From DASXKD01 sp963762735 (GTDB lineage Bacteria > Actinomycetota > Actinomycetes > Streptosporangiales > Streptosporangiaceae), in the NCBI GenBank assembly GCA_963762735.1, contig CAVXMG010000018.1, forward strand, positions 12,250-76,249: 64,000 nucleotides of DNA. Direction: 5' to 3'. Both the position numbers and the translations under genes were made by a program. This document shows positions 27,542 to 36,267 of the stretch, one piece after another. How positions within the stretch are numbered: position 1 is the first letter of the stretch; every line of letters begins with the position of its first letter. The notes beneath the pieces are model-generated. The model saw only the letters and a list, made by a program, of their open reading frames with translations. It was not told the DNA's origin and ran no database searches.

Positions 27542-28248
27542 GAACCCGGGCTTGGGCTGCGGCCTGCCGAAGAGGACAGCGGGGCGCCCCCGGCTTGAAC
27601 GCGGCCCAGGTGCCGGGCGTGCCCGGCATGCCCGGAGCGACGGTCACATTGCCGCGAGGCGGGCTCAGGCCTGCGCCCGGCTTGCCGGGACCGGCGATCC
27701 AGTGGACGGGCCCGCCGGGCTTCCCCGCGCCCACGTACATGCGCCACATCTTGGGAGACGGCGGCGGCACCCGCCACTCGATGATGGTCCTCTGGGCGGC
27801 CGGGCCCGCGCTCCCGGCGGCGCGGTACGTCACGGCCTTGCCGGCCGGGGCCTGCGCCGGGGCGCGGTATGTCACGGCCTTGCCGGCCTGGGTGCGGTAT
27901 GTCACGGCCTTGCCGCCCGTGGGCACCACGGGGACGGGAGGACGGGGGCGCCTGCACCTGGATGCTGAACGAAGGCATGGCGGTCCAGGCCACCATCCCC
28001 GGCGTGGCCGCGGCCAGGACCAGGCCCCAGAGCCCGGCGCAGATCAGCGCCACCGGCAGCAGGCCGGCCGCCGCGCTGGGCCGCCGGATCGCGAGGACCG
28101 CCGCGACAGCGACCGCCGCGACCGTCCACACGGTCACCCCCAGCACCACCATGCCCACCGCAGCCACGGGCACCAGCAAGGCTCCCCTGCCCAGGCGGCG
28201 CAACAGCCGGGACGTGATCCGCCATAGCAGCAAGATAAGCATCCACAT
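27542..28248 (-). pseudogene. Membrane protein or N-terminal half of the sensor kinase, frameshifted
   Basis: From ATG 28248: a membrane domain (MLILLLWRI, LLVPVAAVGMVVLGVTVWTV, AAVAVAAVLAIRR, LLPVALICAGLWGLVL) and then, after a frame break near 27925, a Gly/Pro-rich segment with three copies of GKAVTYR, then IIEWRVPPPSPKMWRMYVG and PGKPGAGLSPPRGNVTVAPG. The membrane domain is clearly similar to that of the kinase that follows (both contain WTVAAVAVA plus the same helix order), so the two arose by duplication. No stop is reached in the second frame before the kinase; a further one-base change near 27590 would join it in frame to the kinase. Either a separate sensor partner or one long kinase with a duplicated sensor. 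Confidence 0.5.
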
Positions 28249-28333
28249 GCTGCCATGGTGGCCCCTGCCAGGTCCGATCCGCCATGGGGTGGCACCCAAT
28301 CCTGGGTAGGTCTGGACCTACTTTTGCGCACGC

Positions 28334-28368
28334 CCGCGGCCCCGGCGCGGGCAGCGCCGGGGCCGCGG
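28334..28368 (-). terminator. Perfect 15-bp GC hairpin
   Basis: CCGCGGCCCCGGCGC and its exact complement separated by five bases, 15 bp downstream of the transglycosylase stop. It has no U run, as is common for actinomycete terminators. Confidence 0.65.
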
Positions 28369-28382
28369 ACTGTGTGGTGCTG

Positions 28383-28916
28383 CTAATACCAGCCGTAGGC
28401 GTGCTGCTGCCGCCAGGCCCAGTACGGGGTCCGGTACCTGGCCTGGATGTACCGCATGCCCCAGCGGATCTGGGTGCGCGCGTTCCATTGCCAGCCAGGT
28501 CCCGCGCTGGACATTTTGCTGCCCGGAACCGCCTGCGGGATGCCGTATGCGCCCGAGAACGGGTTGGACGCGTAACGGTCCCAGCCGCTTTCGATGGCCC
28601 ATAGCCGGTTCAGGTACTTGAATTGCCAGGCCTTCCAGCCGAACCGGTGGACGAGCATCGCCTTGGCGATCCGCCGCGGTGTGCGTTGCGGTGGCCGGTC
28701 CGGGCGCGTGGACGGCGCGACGGCCGCCCGGGGAGCCGCGATGGCCGTCAGGGTGACGGCCGCGGCCGGGGCCGGATCTGGCCGGCTGGTGCCGGTGATC
28801 CGGGCTGCGTCGCTGGTGGTGGTGGTGCTGGCCAGGGCGGTCGTGACCATCACCGCCCCGGCGAGCGCGAGAGTGATCGGGATAGGAATGCGCTGATATG
28901 TCCGCGTGCGGGACAA
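28383..28916 (-). CDS. Secreted lytic transglycosylase-like protein
   Basis: 177 residues. Signal peptide (residues about 1-35: ITLALAGAVMVTTALASTTT), a Thr/Pro/Arg-rich linker (to about 85), and a lysozyme-fold C-terminus: FKYLNRLWAIESGWDRYASN (catalytic Glu in AIESGW), FSGAYGIPQAVPGSKM, and the Trp/Tyr-rich end RWGMRYIQARYRTPYWAWRQ. This is the aggregation-promoting-factor / SLT-like domain found in actinomycete cell-wall remodelling proteins. It is preceded by a long structured leader (see 29038-29143) and followed by a strong hairpin, so it is probably a single-gene transcript. Confidence 0.8.
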   Translation of the reverse strand: MSRTRTYQRIPIPITLALAGAVMVTTALASTTTTSDAARITGTSRPDPAPAAAVTLTAIAAPRAAVAPSTRPDRPPQRTPRRIAKAMLVHRFGWKAWQFKYLNRLWAIESGWDRYASNPFSGAYGIPQAVPGSKMSSAGPGWQWNARTQIRWGMRYIQARYRTPYWAWRQQHAYGWY

Positions 28917-29205
28917 GTGGCACCTTTGGTCGGGCGCACCATAGTGCGCTCGGCTTCCGCCCTTGACGCATGCCAGTCAGCGGAAAAGGCGGCTGCGGGC
29001 ATGGGCCTGCGGATGTGACGCAGGGTCAGGGCGTCAGCGTCGCGTTCCGCGACTCACCGGCAGGCAGGGCGCTGCCTTGCACTTCCATTTCGCGGGGGAC
29101 ATTGCCGCCTTATCCGCGGCTTGTCACCTTGTAACTCCCCCGCTAATAACTCTCCGTTTACAAACACTACTATGAGTAGCCATTCACGATGACCTTAAAC
29201 GCCGA
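28917..29205 (-). promoter_or_regulatory. Long structured 5' leader of the transglycosylase gene
   Basis: The 289 bp before the transglycosylase contain no gene but several exact hairpins: an 8-bp enclosing stem (29092-29099 with 29136-29143) around an inner 5-bp stem (29105-29109 with 29116-29120), a GGCAG/CTGCC stem (about 29062-29076), and a 6-bp stem with a 3-base loop (29039-29053). Such dense pairing over this length suggests an RNA control element. Many actinomycete cell-wall hydrolase genes have c-di-AMP (ydaO) riboswitches, but I cannot match the conserved ydaO motifs here. Confidence 0.4.
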
Positions 29206-30582
29206 TCAGCCCGTCGGCAAGGACCGCCGCGCATGCGCCGCAATCGCCGCGTCGGTGAACGCCCCGGCCGAGCCGAGGTAGCCCGCCGGATCCAGGGCCG
29301 CGTCGATTTGGGCGCTGGTGATCCCCGCACCGTCCAGCCAGCCGGCCAATTCCGGTACGCCGAGCAGGGATTCGCGGAGTGTGCCGCCGACGGCGACGGC
29401 ATGCGCGCTGGCCCGGGCGACCAGGTCGTGAGCGGCGGCCCGGCCGAGGGCCGGGGCCAGCAGTCCGGCCACCCGCTCGGCCAGTGGCAGCCCGCGGGTG
29501 GCGTCGAGGTTCGCCCGCATCCGGGCCGGGTCCACCACCAGGCCGCCGGTCAGATCCACCGCCCAGGACGCGGCAGACCTGGTCACCCGCAGCACGTCGG
29601 CGAAGGGCTCCCACTCGGCGTGCCAGGCCCCTGCGGCCCGCTGATGCTCCTGTTCGGCCGCGGCGGCCAAGGTGGCGACCAGGCCGGGCACCCTGCGGGT
29701 GCAGCCGAGGCTGGCGATGGCAGCCACCGGGTTCTGCTTGTGCGGCATCGCCGACGAGCCGCCCCGGCGCTCTCCGCCCGAGCCCCCGCCGCCTTCCCGC
29801 ACCTCAGCCACCTCGGACTGGGCCAAAAGGGTCACATCCCTGGCGATCTTCGCCAGTGCCGCGGCCGCGACGGCGCACGCGGCGGCCACCTCGACGATGC
29901 GCGTCCGGTCGGTGTGCCAGGGCAGCACCGGCAGGGCCAGACCCAGTTCCGCGGCGAGCAGCCGGGCCACGGCGGGCCCGTCGGTGCCCAGCGACGCCAG
30001 CGTCCCCGCCGCGCCGCCGAACTGCACGGCCAGGCGCTGCGCCCGCACCCGCGCCACGGTCTCGCCCGCTTCGTCCAGGCCGGTCAGCCAGCCGGCCGTG
30101 ACCAGGCCGAAGGTGACAGGGACGGCCTGCTGCAGCAGCGTACGGCCGATCATCAGGGTGTCCCGGTGCGCCGCGGCCAGCCCGGCGCAGCAGTCGGCGG
30201 CGGCGGCCAGGTCCGCCCCGATCGCATCCAGTGCGCCCCTGGCCAGCAGCATGGCCGCGGTATCGATGATGTCCTGGCTGGTCGCGCCCTGATGGACGGT
30301 GTCGGCCGCATAAGGCGGCACGGCCTTGCGCAGCGCGGCGACCAGCCCGGGGACCGGGTTACCTGACAGCGCCGCCTGCCTGCCGAGCGCGCCGGCGTCG
30401 AAGGCTCCCGCCGCCGCCGCGGTCACCGCCGCGCCCGCGCCGGCCGGCGCCAGCCCGGCCCGCTCCAGCGCCCGGGCCAGCGCCGCCTCGGTGTCCAGCA
30501 TGGCCCGCAGCCACGCCTGGCTGTCCGTCGCGGCGGCGCCGCGCGAGAACACCCCGTCAAACAGCCCCGCGTCCTCTGCCAC
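29206..30582 (-). CDS. pcaB: 3-carboxy-cis,cis-muconate cycloisomerase
   Basis: 458 residues, fumarase/aspartase superfamily, converting 3-carboxy-cis,cis-muconate to 4-carboxymuconolactone. Signatures: VHQGATSQDIIDTAAMLLAR, the flexible-loop signature GGSSAMPHKQNPV (about residues 283-295, preceded by a Gly-rich insertion), and HQRAAGAWHAEWEPFADVLR. It completes the protocatechuate branch together with pcaHG, pcaC, pcaD and pcaIJ, but it lies about 3.5 kb upstream of pcaC on the same strand, separated by the transglycosylase and the two-component genes. The Gly/Ser-rich insertion just before the signature (EGGGGSGGERRGG) is longer than usual. Confidence 0.87.
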   Translation of the reverse strand: MAEDAGLFDGVFSRGAAATDSQAWLRAMLDTEAALARALERAGLAPAGAGAAVTAAAAGAFDAGALGRQAALSGNPVPGLVAALRKAVPPYAADTVHQGATSQDIIDTAAMLLARGALDAIGADLAAAADCCAGLAAAHRDTLMIGRTLLQQAVPVTFGLVTAGWLTGLDEAGETVARVRAQRLAVQFGGAAGTLASLGTDGPAVARLLAAELGLALPVLPWHTDRTRIVEVAAACAVAAAALAKIARDVTLLAQSEVAEVREGGGGSGGERRGGSSAMPHKQNPVAAIASLGCTRRVPGLVATLAAAAEQEHQRAAGAWHAEWEPFADVLRVTRSAASWAVDLTGGLVVDPARMRANLDATRGLPLAERVAGLLAPALGRAAAHDLVARASAHAVAVGGTLRESLLGVPELAGWLDGAGITSAQIDAALDPAGYLGSAGAFTDAAIAAHARRSLPTG

Positions 30583-30591
30583 GGGGGAACC

Positions 30592-31372
30592 CTAACGTGC
30601 GGGCGCGGGCGCGGCCCCGGAACTGGCCGCGCGGACGACAAGGCCGACCAGCAGGCCCGCGACGAAACCGAACACGTGTGCCACGTAGGCCACGGCACCC
30701 CCGCCGCCGATCCCGCCGACCGCGTAGGCCCACTGGAGCACGAACCACAGCCCGAGCACCAGCCAGGCGGGGATCTTCAGCGGGATGAAGAACAGGAAAG
30801 GCACCAGGCTCCAGACCCGTGCCCGCGGGTAGAGCGCCAGGTAGGCGCCGAGCACCCCGGCGATGGCCCCGGACGCGCCGATCAGTGGCTCGACGGAGCC
30901 GGGATGCACGAACGCGAACCCGTACGCGGCCACGTACCCGCAGGCCACATAGAAGATCAGGTACGGGATCTTGCGGAACCTGTCCTCGATGTTGTTCCCG
31001 AAGATCAGCAGGAACAGCATGTTGCCGAGCAGATGCAGCCAGCCCGCGTGCACGAACATCGCGGTGAAGCACCGACAGCACCGGGTTCTTGTGATAGCCG
31101 GGCCGCCCGACCACGCAGGCCGGACCGCGCTGGGTGAGCACCGCCTGGCCGGTCACCACCACGCCCAGCGGCCGGTCCTTGACCAGTTCCCGTGGGATCG
31201 CGCCGTAGTGGTAGTCGAAGGCCTCCTGCCGACACACCGTGGCCGCCTGCGGCAGGCTGCCCGGCAGCATCCCCGGGGTAAGCAGCAGCACCACCACGTT
31301 GGCCGCGATCAGGCCGTAGGTAACCCAGGGGGTCCGGCGCAGCGGGTTGTCGTCGTGAACCGGGATCACCAT
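30592..31372 (-). pseudogene. Rhomboid family intramembrane serine protease, one frameshift
   Basis: About 260 residues. N-terminal part from ATG 31372 (MVIPVHDDNPLRRTPWVTYG, first helix LIAANVVVLLLTPG). After a frame break near 31065 the core follows: MFVHAGWLHLLGNMLFLLIF (with the conserved HxxxN), GASGAIAGVLGAYLALYP (catalytic Ser in GASG) and VAHVFGFVAGLLVGL (catalytic His). These are the defining rhomboid residues, so the enzyme would be active if the frame is intact. It cleaves transmembrane segments of unknown clients. It sits just downstream of repeat copies at 31408-31527 and 9 bp upstream of pcaB's start. Confidence 0.78.
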
Positions 31373-31407
31373 GGCCAAAGCCTGCCAGGCAAACGCGATT
31401 CGCGCAG

Positions 31408-31527
31408 GTGCTAGCCCGGGGGGACGACCCCCCGGAACCCCCCGATGGCCTACGGCCCGGTTCCTCCGTCACCGGGCCGGGGCCGTGCTAGCCCGGGGGG
31501 ACGACCCCCCGGAACCCCCCGATGGCC
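31408..31527. repeat. Second locus of the A-B-A palindromic repeat
   Basis: Two direct A units (31408-31450 and 31485-31527; GTGCTAGCCC...CGATGGCC) flank a GC hairpin (about 31451-31484, CGGCCCGG...CCGGGCCG). It is the same composite seen at 17625-17822, about 14 kb away, here between the divergent rhomboid and sigma factor genes. The A core has GGGGGGACGACCCCCC instead of GGGGGCGACCCCC. Confidence 0.7.
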
Positions 31528-31608
31528 CGTGCAGCGTTGCGCGGGCACGCTGTACTCCTATGTGATGTGACTCAGATCGCGCCCACTCTTGGCGGTGCGG
31601 GAGACGCG

Positions 31609-32154
31609 GTGAACGCCAGGGACCGTCAGCAGTTCGAGGAGTTCATGACCAGCCGCTGGGCCGGGCTGGTGCGGCTGGCGTTCGGCCTGACCGGGGACAG
31701 GTGGCTGGCCGAGGACCTCGCCCAGACCGCGCTGGCGAACGCGTATGCCTCCTGGTGGCGGGTGCGCCGGGCCGACGACCCGGACGCGTACGTGCGCCAG
31801 ATCCTGATCAACGCCAGCAAGAGCCGGTGGCGCCGCGGCAGGGTGGCCGAGCAGCCCGCGGAACCGCAGGCCGAGGTCCCGGACCCGGCCGCGGACCCGG
31901 CGGCGGCGATCGGGGAGCGGTCCGCGCTGCTGACGGCGCTGGCCGCGCTGCCGCCGCGGCAGCGCGCGGTGGTCGTGCTCCGTTACTGGGAGGACCTGAG
32001 CGACACCCAGGTGGCGGCACTGCTCGGCTGCTCGGCCAGCACCGTGCGCAGCCAGGCGGCCCGGGCGCTGGCCAAGCTGCGCGCCAGCGGGGCGCTCGCG
32101 GACGCCGGCGCCGATGATGCCGCGCCGCGCCGCCAGGCGGGAGGTACCCCGTGA
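31609..32154 (+). CDS. ECF RNA polymerase sigma factor, SigE-like
   Basis: 181 residues. Sigma region 2 (residues about 10-75): MTSRWAGLVRLAFGLTGDRW and LAEDLAQTALANAYASW, with the DDP-x-AYVRQILINA segment; region 4 (about 105-165): LPPRQRAVVVLRYWEDLSDT and QVAALLGCSASTVRSQAARA. This matches the SigE-type ECF group common in actinomycetes. I place the start at GTG 31609 with GGGAG just upstream. The stop overlaps the start of the next gene (GTGA), which probably encodes its cognate regulator. Confidence 0.87.
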   Translation: MNARDRQQFEEFMTSRWAGLVRLAFGLTGDRWLAEDLAQTALANAYASWWRVRRADDPDAYVRQILINASKSRWRRGRVAEQPAEPQAEVPDPAADPAAAIGERSALLTALAALPPRQRAVVVLRYWEDLSDTQVAALLGCSASTVRSQAARALAKLRASGALADAGADDAAPRRQAGGTP

Positions 32155-33337
32155 ACCTGACCGACGAGCAGCGCCTGCGCCAGCGACTGCACGAGGAGTT
32201 CGGCGTGCTGGAGATCTCCCCGGCCCCGGTGCTGCGGGTGACCGGCCGCGGCCGGGGAGTCCGCGCCCGCCGCCGTGCCCTGGCCGCCGGCACCGTGATC
32301 GCCGTCACGCTCGCGGTCGCGGCAGCCGCGCAACTCAACCGCCCCGTCACCAGGCCCATGGTCACGCTGAACGCGCCAGGCCCCGGCGCGCCGGGCAAGG
32401 TGTTCGCCTCGGGCACCGCAGACGGGAAGCCCTGGGCGCTGACGGTGCGCAACATCGCCGCCGATCCCGGCACGCGCTGGTGCGAGCCCGGGGTCATGTT
32501 CAACGGCCGCGACGGCGACGTGCTGTTCAAGGCGGGCCCGCGGCCGTCCTTCGGCAACCCCGCCTTCCTGCTGAGCATCCCCGGCTTCCCCGGTGTCGGC
32601 GCCGTGTTCACGCAGGTGGCACCGGAGGTGACGCGCTTGGTAGCCACATTCCCCGGCGGCAGGCAGGTGTCCGTGCGGCCGGTCTGGGTGTCCGCCTGCA
32701 CCCAGCGGTTCCACCTCGCGGGGTTCGCCTACGCCGAGCACGGCCCGCAGCCCAGCGAACTGGCCACCTATGACAGGTTCGGGCTCGGCGACGGCCTCGT
32801 CATCAGCCCGGCCGACCTGAGCCCGGCCTGGCCCACCAGTCCCGGGGTCTGGGTCAACCTGGACACCTCCCGCGTTGACATCGCCATCTCCCAGGGCGCG
32901 AACCCATCGGGACGGGCACGGTCGACGGGCAGATCTGGCACATCAGGGCCTCGCTTGGCCTGTACGGCCAGTGCTACACCGCGGCCCTGCGCACCCCGGG
33001 CCACGGCCACGGGCAGTCGACCGAATGCGTCCCTGTGGCCGCGCCGCCGCGCACCGCCGCGCTGGCTGTCGTCCCGGTGTCCGGCGCGCAGACCCAACTG
33101 CCCGGCTACGCCGGGCTGGTCAGCCCGCGCACGGCCTGGGCCTATGCCAGCATCTCCGACGGGACCACGCACAGGGTGGTCCCGGTCCGGGTGGCGGGCC
33201 GGGCCTACGTCGCGATCGTGGCCCCGGCCGGGTGCCAGCTCACCTCGCTGAGCCTGTTCGACGCCAGCGGGCACCTGTTCGCCAACGTCGGCAAGTTCAC
33301 CCAGCCGATCCCGGGACAGCCGCAGCCGCATGGCTGA
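32151..33337 (+). pseudogene. Membrane-anchored sigma partner protein, one frameshift
   Basis: About 395 residues. A cytoplasmic N-terminus (LTDEQRLRQRLHEEFGVLEI), one membrane helix (residues about 45-62, LAAGTVIAVTLAVAAAAQL) and a large external domain read in two frames, with the break near 32905: VFASGTADGKPWALTVRN, WCEPGVMFNGRDG and then DGQIWHIRASLGLYGQCYTA, ending at the TGA 33335-33337. The layout fits proteins co-encoded with SigE-like sigma factors that bind them at the membrane; no zinc anti-sigma motif is visible, so anti-sigma activity is inferred from genetic linkage and topology only. GTG 32151 overlaps the sigma stop. Confidence 0.6.
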
Positions 33338-33436
33338 GCCGGCTCCTGGTGACCACGTGATCACCTCCGCGTGCGCGCAGGTCATCGCGGCAAATTCGTT
33401 CGGTACAAAAAAGAACCTGTGGCCTATCGTCGGTAT

Positions 33437-34801
33437 ATGACTATGCGATCAGCGCCAGCCGGCGGACCTGGGCTCCCGCAGGAGCGCCGCCTCGTCACCG
33501 AGATCCCCGGGCCCATCTCCCGCGACCTGCTCGCCCGGCGCCAGGCCGCGGTGGCCCGCGGGGTCAGTCACGTGCTGCCGGTGTTCATCACCGCCGCCGG
33601 AGGCGGCGTGCTGGTGGACGCGGACGGCAACTCCCTGATCGACTTCGCCTCCGGCATCGCCGTGACCTCGGTGGGGAACAGCGCGCCACGCCTGGCCGAG
33701 CGGGTGCGGCACCAGGCCGGCCAGTTCACCCACACCTGCTTCATGGTCACGCCGTACGAGGGGTACGTGGCGGTGTGCGAGAAACTGGCCGAGCACACGC
33801 CCGGCAGCCACGACAAGCGCTCCGCGCTGTTCAACTCCGGCGCGGAGGCCGTGGAGAACGCGGTCAAGATCGCCCGGCACGCCACAGGGAGGCAGGCGGT
33901 CGTGGCCTTCGACCACGCCTACCACGGCCGGACCAACCTCACCATGGCGCTGACCGCCAAGAACATGCCCTACAAGGACAAGTTCGGCCCGTTCGCGGGG
34001 GAGATCTACCGGGTGCCCATGGCCTACCCGCTGCGCTGGCCCGGCGGCCCGGACCAGTGCGCCAAGGACGCCCTCGACACGATCACCAGCCTCATCCACA
34101 CGCAGGTGGGTGAGGACAACGTGGCCGCGGTGATCATCGAGCCGATCCAGGGCGAGGGCGGGTTCATCGTCCCGCCGCCCGGGTTCCTGCCGGGGCTGGC
34201 GGAGTTCTGCGCCCGGCACGGCATCCTGCTCATCGCCGACGAGATCCAGACCGGCTTCTGCCGGACCGGCGACTGGTTCGGCTGCGACCACGAGGGCGTC
34301 GTGCCCGACCTGGTCACCACGGCCAAGGGCATCGCCGGCGGGCTGCCGCTGGCCGCGGTGACCGGCCGGGCCGAGATCATGGACTCGGTGCACGTCGGCG
34401 GCCTGGGCGGTACCTACGGCGGCAACCCGGTGGCCTGCGCCGCCGCGCTCGGCGCGATCGAGACGATGGAGGCCGAGGACCTGGCCGGGCGGGCCCGCCG
34501 GATCGGCGAGATCATGGTGCCCCGGCTGCGCAAGCTGGCCGGCACCTACCCGGTCATCGCGGACGTGCGCGGGCGCGGCGCGATGATCGCCATCGAGCTT
34601 GCCGAGCCGGGCACCCTCACGCCGGACCCGGGCACCACCGGGCAGCTGGCCAAGGCCTGCCACGCGGCCGGGCTCGTCGTGCTCACCTGCGGCACGTTCG
34701 GCAACGTGCTCCGGTTCCTGCCGCCGCTGGTCATCGGCGAGAACCTGCTCGAGGAGGGCCTGTCGATCCTGGAGGACGCCTTCGGGCAGGTCAGTTCGTA
34801 A
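33437..34801 (+). CDS. gabT: 4-aminobutyrate aminotransferase
   Basis: 454 residues, PLP-dependent class III aminotransferase transferring the amino group of GABA to 2-oxoglutarate. Motifs: FASGIAVTSVGNSAP, NSGAEAVENAVKIAR (PLP phosphate region), FDHAYHGRTNLTMALT, IIEPIQGEGGFIVPPPGFL, LLIADEIQTGFCRTG and the PLP lysine in TTAKGIAGGLPLAAVTGR. ATG 33437 has no Shine-Dalgarno sequence, so the mRNA may be leaderless. The last 11 bp overlap the convergent DUF4097 gene. No gabD is adjacent; dehydrogenases at 41.0 and 53.4 kb could serve. Confidence 0.88.
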   Translation: MTMRSAPAGGPGLPQERRLVTEIPGPISRDLLARRQAAVARGVSHVLPVFITAAGGGVLVDADGNSLIDFASGIAVTSVGNSAPRLAERVRHQAGQFTHTCFMVTPYEGYVAVCEKLAEHTPGSHDKRSALFNSGAEAVENAVKIARHATGRQAVVAFDHAYHGRTNLTMALTAKNMPYKDKFGPFAGEIYRVPMAYPLRWPGGPDQCAKDALDTITSLIHTQVGEDNVAAVIIEPIQGEGGFIVPPPGFLPGLAEFCARHGILLIADEIQTGFCRTGDWFGCDHEGVVPDLVTTAKGIAGGLPLAAVTGRAEIMDSVHVGGLGGTYGGNPVACAAALGAIETMEAEDLAGRARRIGEIMVPRLRKLAGTYPVIADVRGRGAMIAIELAEPGTLTPDPGTTGQLAKACHAAGLVVLTCGTFGNVLRFLPPLVIGENLLEEGLSILEDAFGQVSS

Positions 34802-35623
34802 CGGAGACGTCGCCGGATCCGTCGGTGACCGTGATCACGTGGGCGGACCCCGAATTGATGGGCACGCTCACGGTGCGGTTGCCTGAATTCGTGGTGGCGT
34901 TGACCTGGTACTGCGTCGGGCCCGGCGGGAGCACCACGCTCACGTTGCCGGATGAGTCGCTCACCCGGACCCGCGTGGGGACCTTGGTGAAGGTGAGGGC
35001 GATGTCCCGGAACCGTCGGAGACGACCACGTCCAGGCTGGCCAGGCCGTGGACGACGATGTCGCCGGAGCCGTCCTTGAGCGTGACCTGCGGCCCGGACA
35101 GGCGCTGCCGGATGATGTTCCCGGAACCGGTCTGCAGGCTGACGGCGCCGGTCAGCAGGTTCGCCTGCACATCGCCAGAACCGGACCCGACGCTGACCGG
35201 CCCGGTCAGGCCGCGCAGCGTCAAGTTGCCGGAACCGTCGGACAGGACGGCGCGCTTGCCCGGGGGCAGGACGGCCTGGAAGCTGAACGAGCAGTCGCCG
35301 ACGAAGAAGTGGCACCGCGGCGACACGATCACCCCGGACGGGGTCGTGCGCCAGGTCACGGTGGAGCGGACCAGCGAATAGCGCGCCTTCCCCGTGAGCC
35401 GGAGCGTGCTGCCCGCCGCCTGGGTGACCTGCACGTCCGCGGCGCTGGTCGAGAGGCTGACCGTGCTGCCGTGCACCGGCAGCGCCAGCCGCACCGGGTA
35501 ACTGCCGAGCCCGGCGTAGGCGACCTCGGTGAGCCCGGTCCACCCGATGAGGGCAAGGGCGAGCGGGACGCCGAGGAGCAGCGCCAGGCGCCTGCCCCTC
35601 GTCATCGGCAACCGCGTGGTCAT
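34791..35623 (-). pseudogene. DUF4097 beta-solenoid membrane protein, one frameshift
   Basis: About 275 residues. A short cytoplasmic start, one membrane helix (LALLLGVPLALALIGWTGL), then repeated beta strands rich in the pattern SGSGDV, DGSGNLTLRG, SGSGDVQANLL, TGSGNIIRQRL and DGSGDIVVHGL, typical of DUF4097 solenoids. A frame break near 35007 (ccggaaccg) leads to IALTFTKVPTRVRVSDSSGN and SAHVITVTDGSGDVSVTN. ATG 35623 overlaps the stop of the response regulator, so this is the third gene of a kinase-regulator-DUF4097 operon; such proteins are often both target and sensor partner of envelope-stress systems (inference). Confidence 0.72.
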
Positions 35624-36267
35624 GCTCCGTCAGCTCCCAGGTAGCGCAGCACGGCGAGGACCCGCCGGTGGTCACGGTCGGCGGGTGGCAGGCCGAGCTT
35701 GGCGAAGATGTTGTTGATGTGCTTCTCCACGGCGCCATCGCTGACCACGAGTTCCGCCGCGATCGCCGCGTTGGAGCGGCCTTCGGCCATCAGGCCGAGC
35801 ACGTCCAGTTCGCGGGGGGTGAGCGCCGCCAGCGGATGACGGCTGCGGGCGAGCAACTGCGCGACGACCTCGGGGTCAAGCGCGCTGCCCTGCGCCGCCA
35901 CCCGGTCCAGCGCGGCGAGGAACTCGGTCAGGTCGGCGACCCGGTCCTTGAGCAGGTACCCGACCCCCTGCGGCCGGTCGGAAAGCAGTTCGGTGGCGTA
36001 CCGTTCCTCCACATACTGGGACAGCACAAGCACCCCGACCGCGGGCCAGGTGCTGCGCACCACCAGCGCGGCGCGCAGGCCCTCGTCGGTGAACGTCGGC
36101 GGCATCCGCACGTCGACCACCACCACGTCGGGCTGGTGCTCGCCGACCTGGCGGAGGAACTCCTCCGCCTCGCCGGCCACGGCCACCACGTCGTGGCCCG
36201 CCTCCGCGAGCAGCCGGGTCAGGCCCTCGCGCAGCAGCACCGAGTCTTCCGCGATCACGACCCGCAC
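35620..36267 (-). CDS. NarL/LuxR-type response regulator
   Basis: 215 residues. Receiver domain with acidic pair in VIAEDSVLLREG, phospho-acceptor Asp in DVVVVDVRMPPTFTDEGLRA, Thr/Ser and Lys positions in VLVLSQYVEERYA and GYLLKDRVADL; LuxR-type HTH with LTPRELDVLGLMAEGRSNAA and AVEKHINNIFAKLGL. GTG 36267 overlaps the kinase 3' end by 13 bases. It resembles the response regulator at 25.8 kb closely, suggesting paralogous systems. Confidence 0.9.
   Translation of the reverse strand: MRVVIAEDSVLLREGLTRLLAEAGHDVVAVAGEAEEFLRQVGEHQPDVVVVDVRMPPTFTDEGLRAALVVRSTWPAVGVLVLSQYVEERYATELLSDRPQGVGYLLKDRVADLTEFLAALDRVAAQGSALDPEVVAQLLARSRHPLAALTPRELDVLGLMAEGRSNAAIAAELVVSDGAVEKHINNIFAKLGLPPADRDHRRVLAVLRYLGADGA

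Noticed and set aside
28917..29205. ydaO-type c-di-AMP riboswitch
   Set aside because: The hairpins are real but the conserved sequence blocks of that riboswitch could not be recognised by eye.
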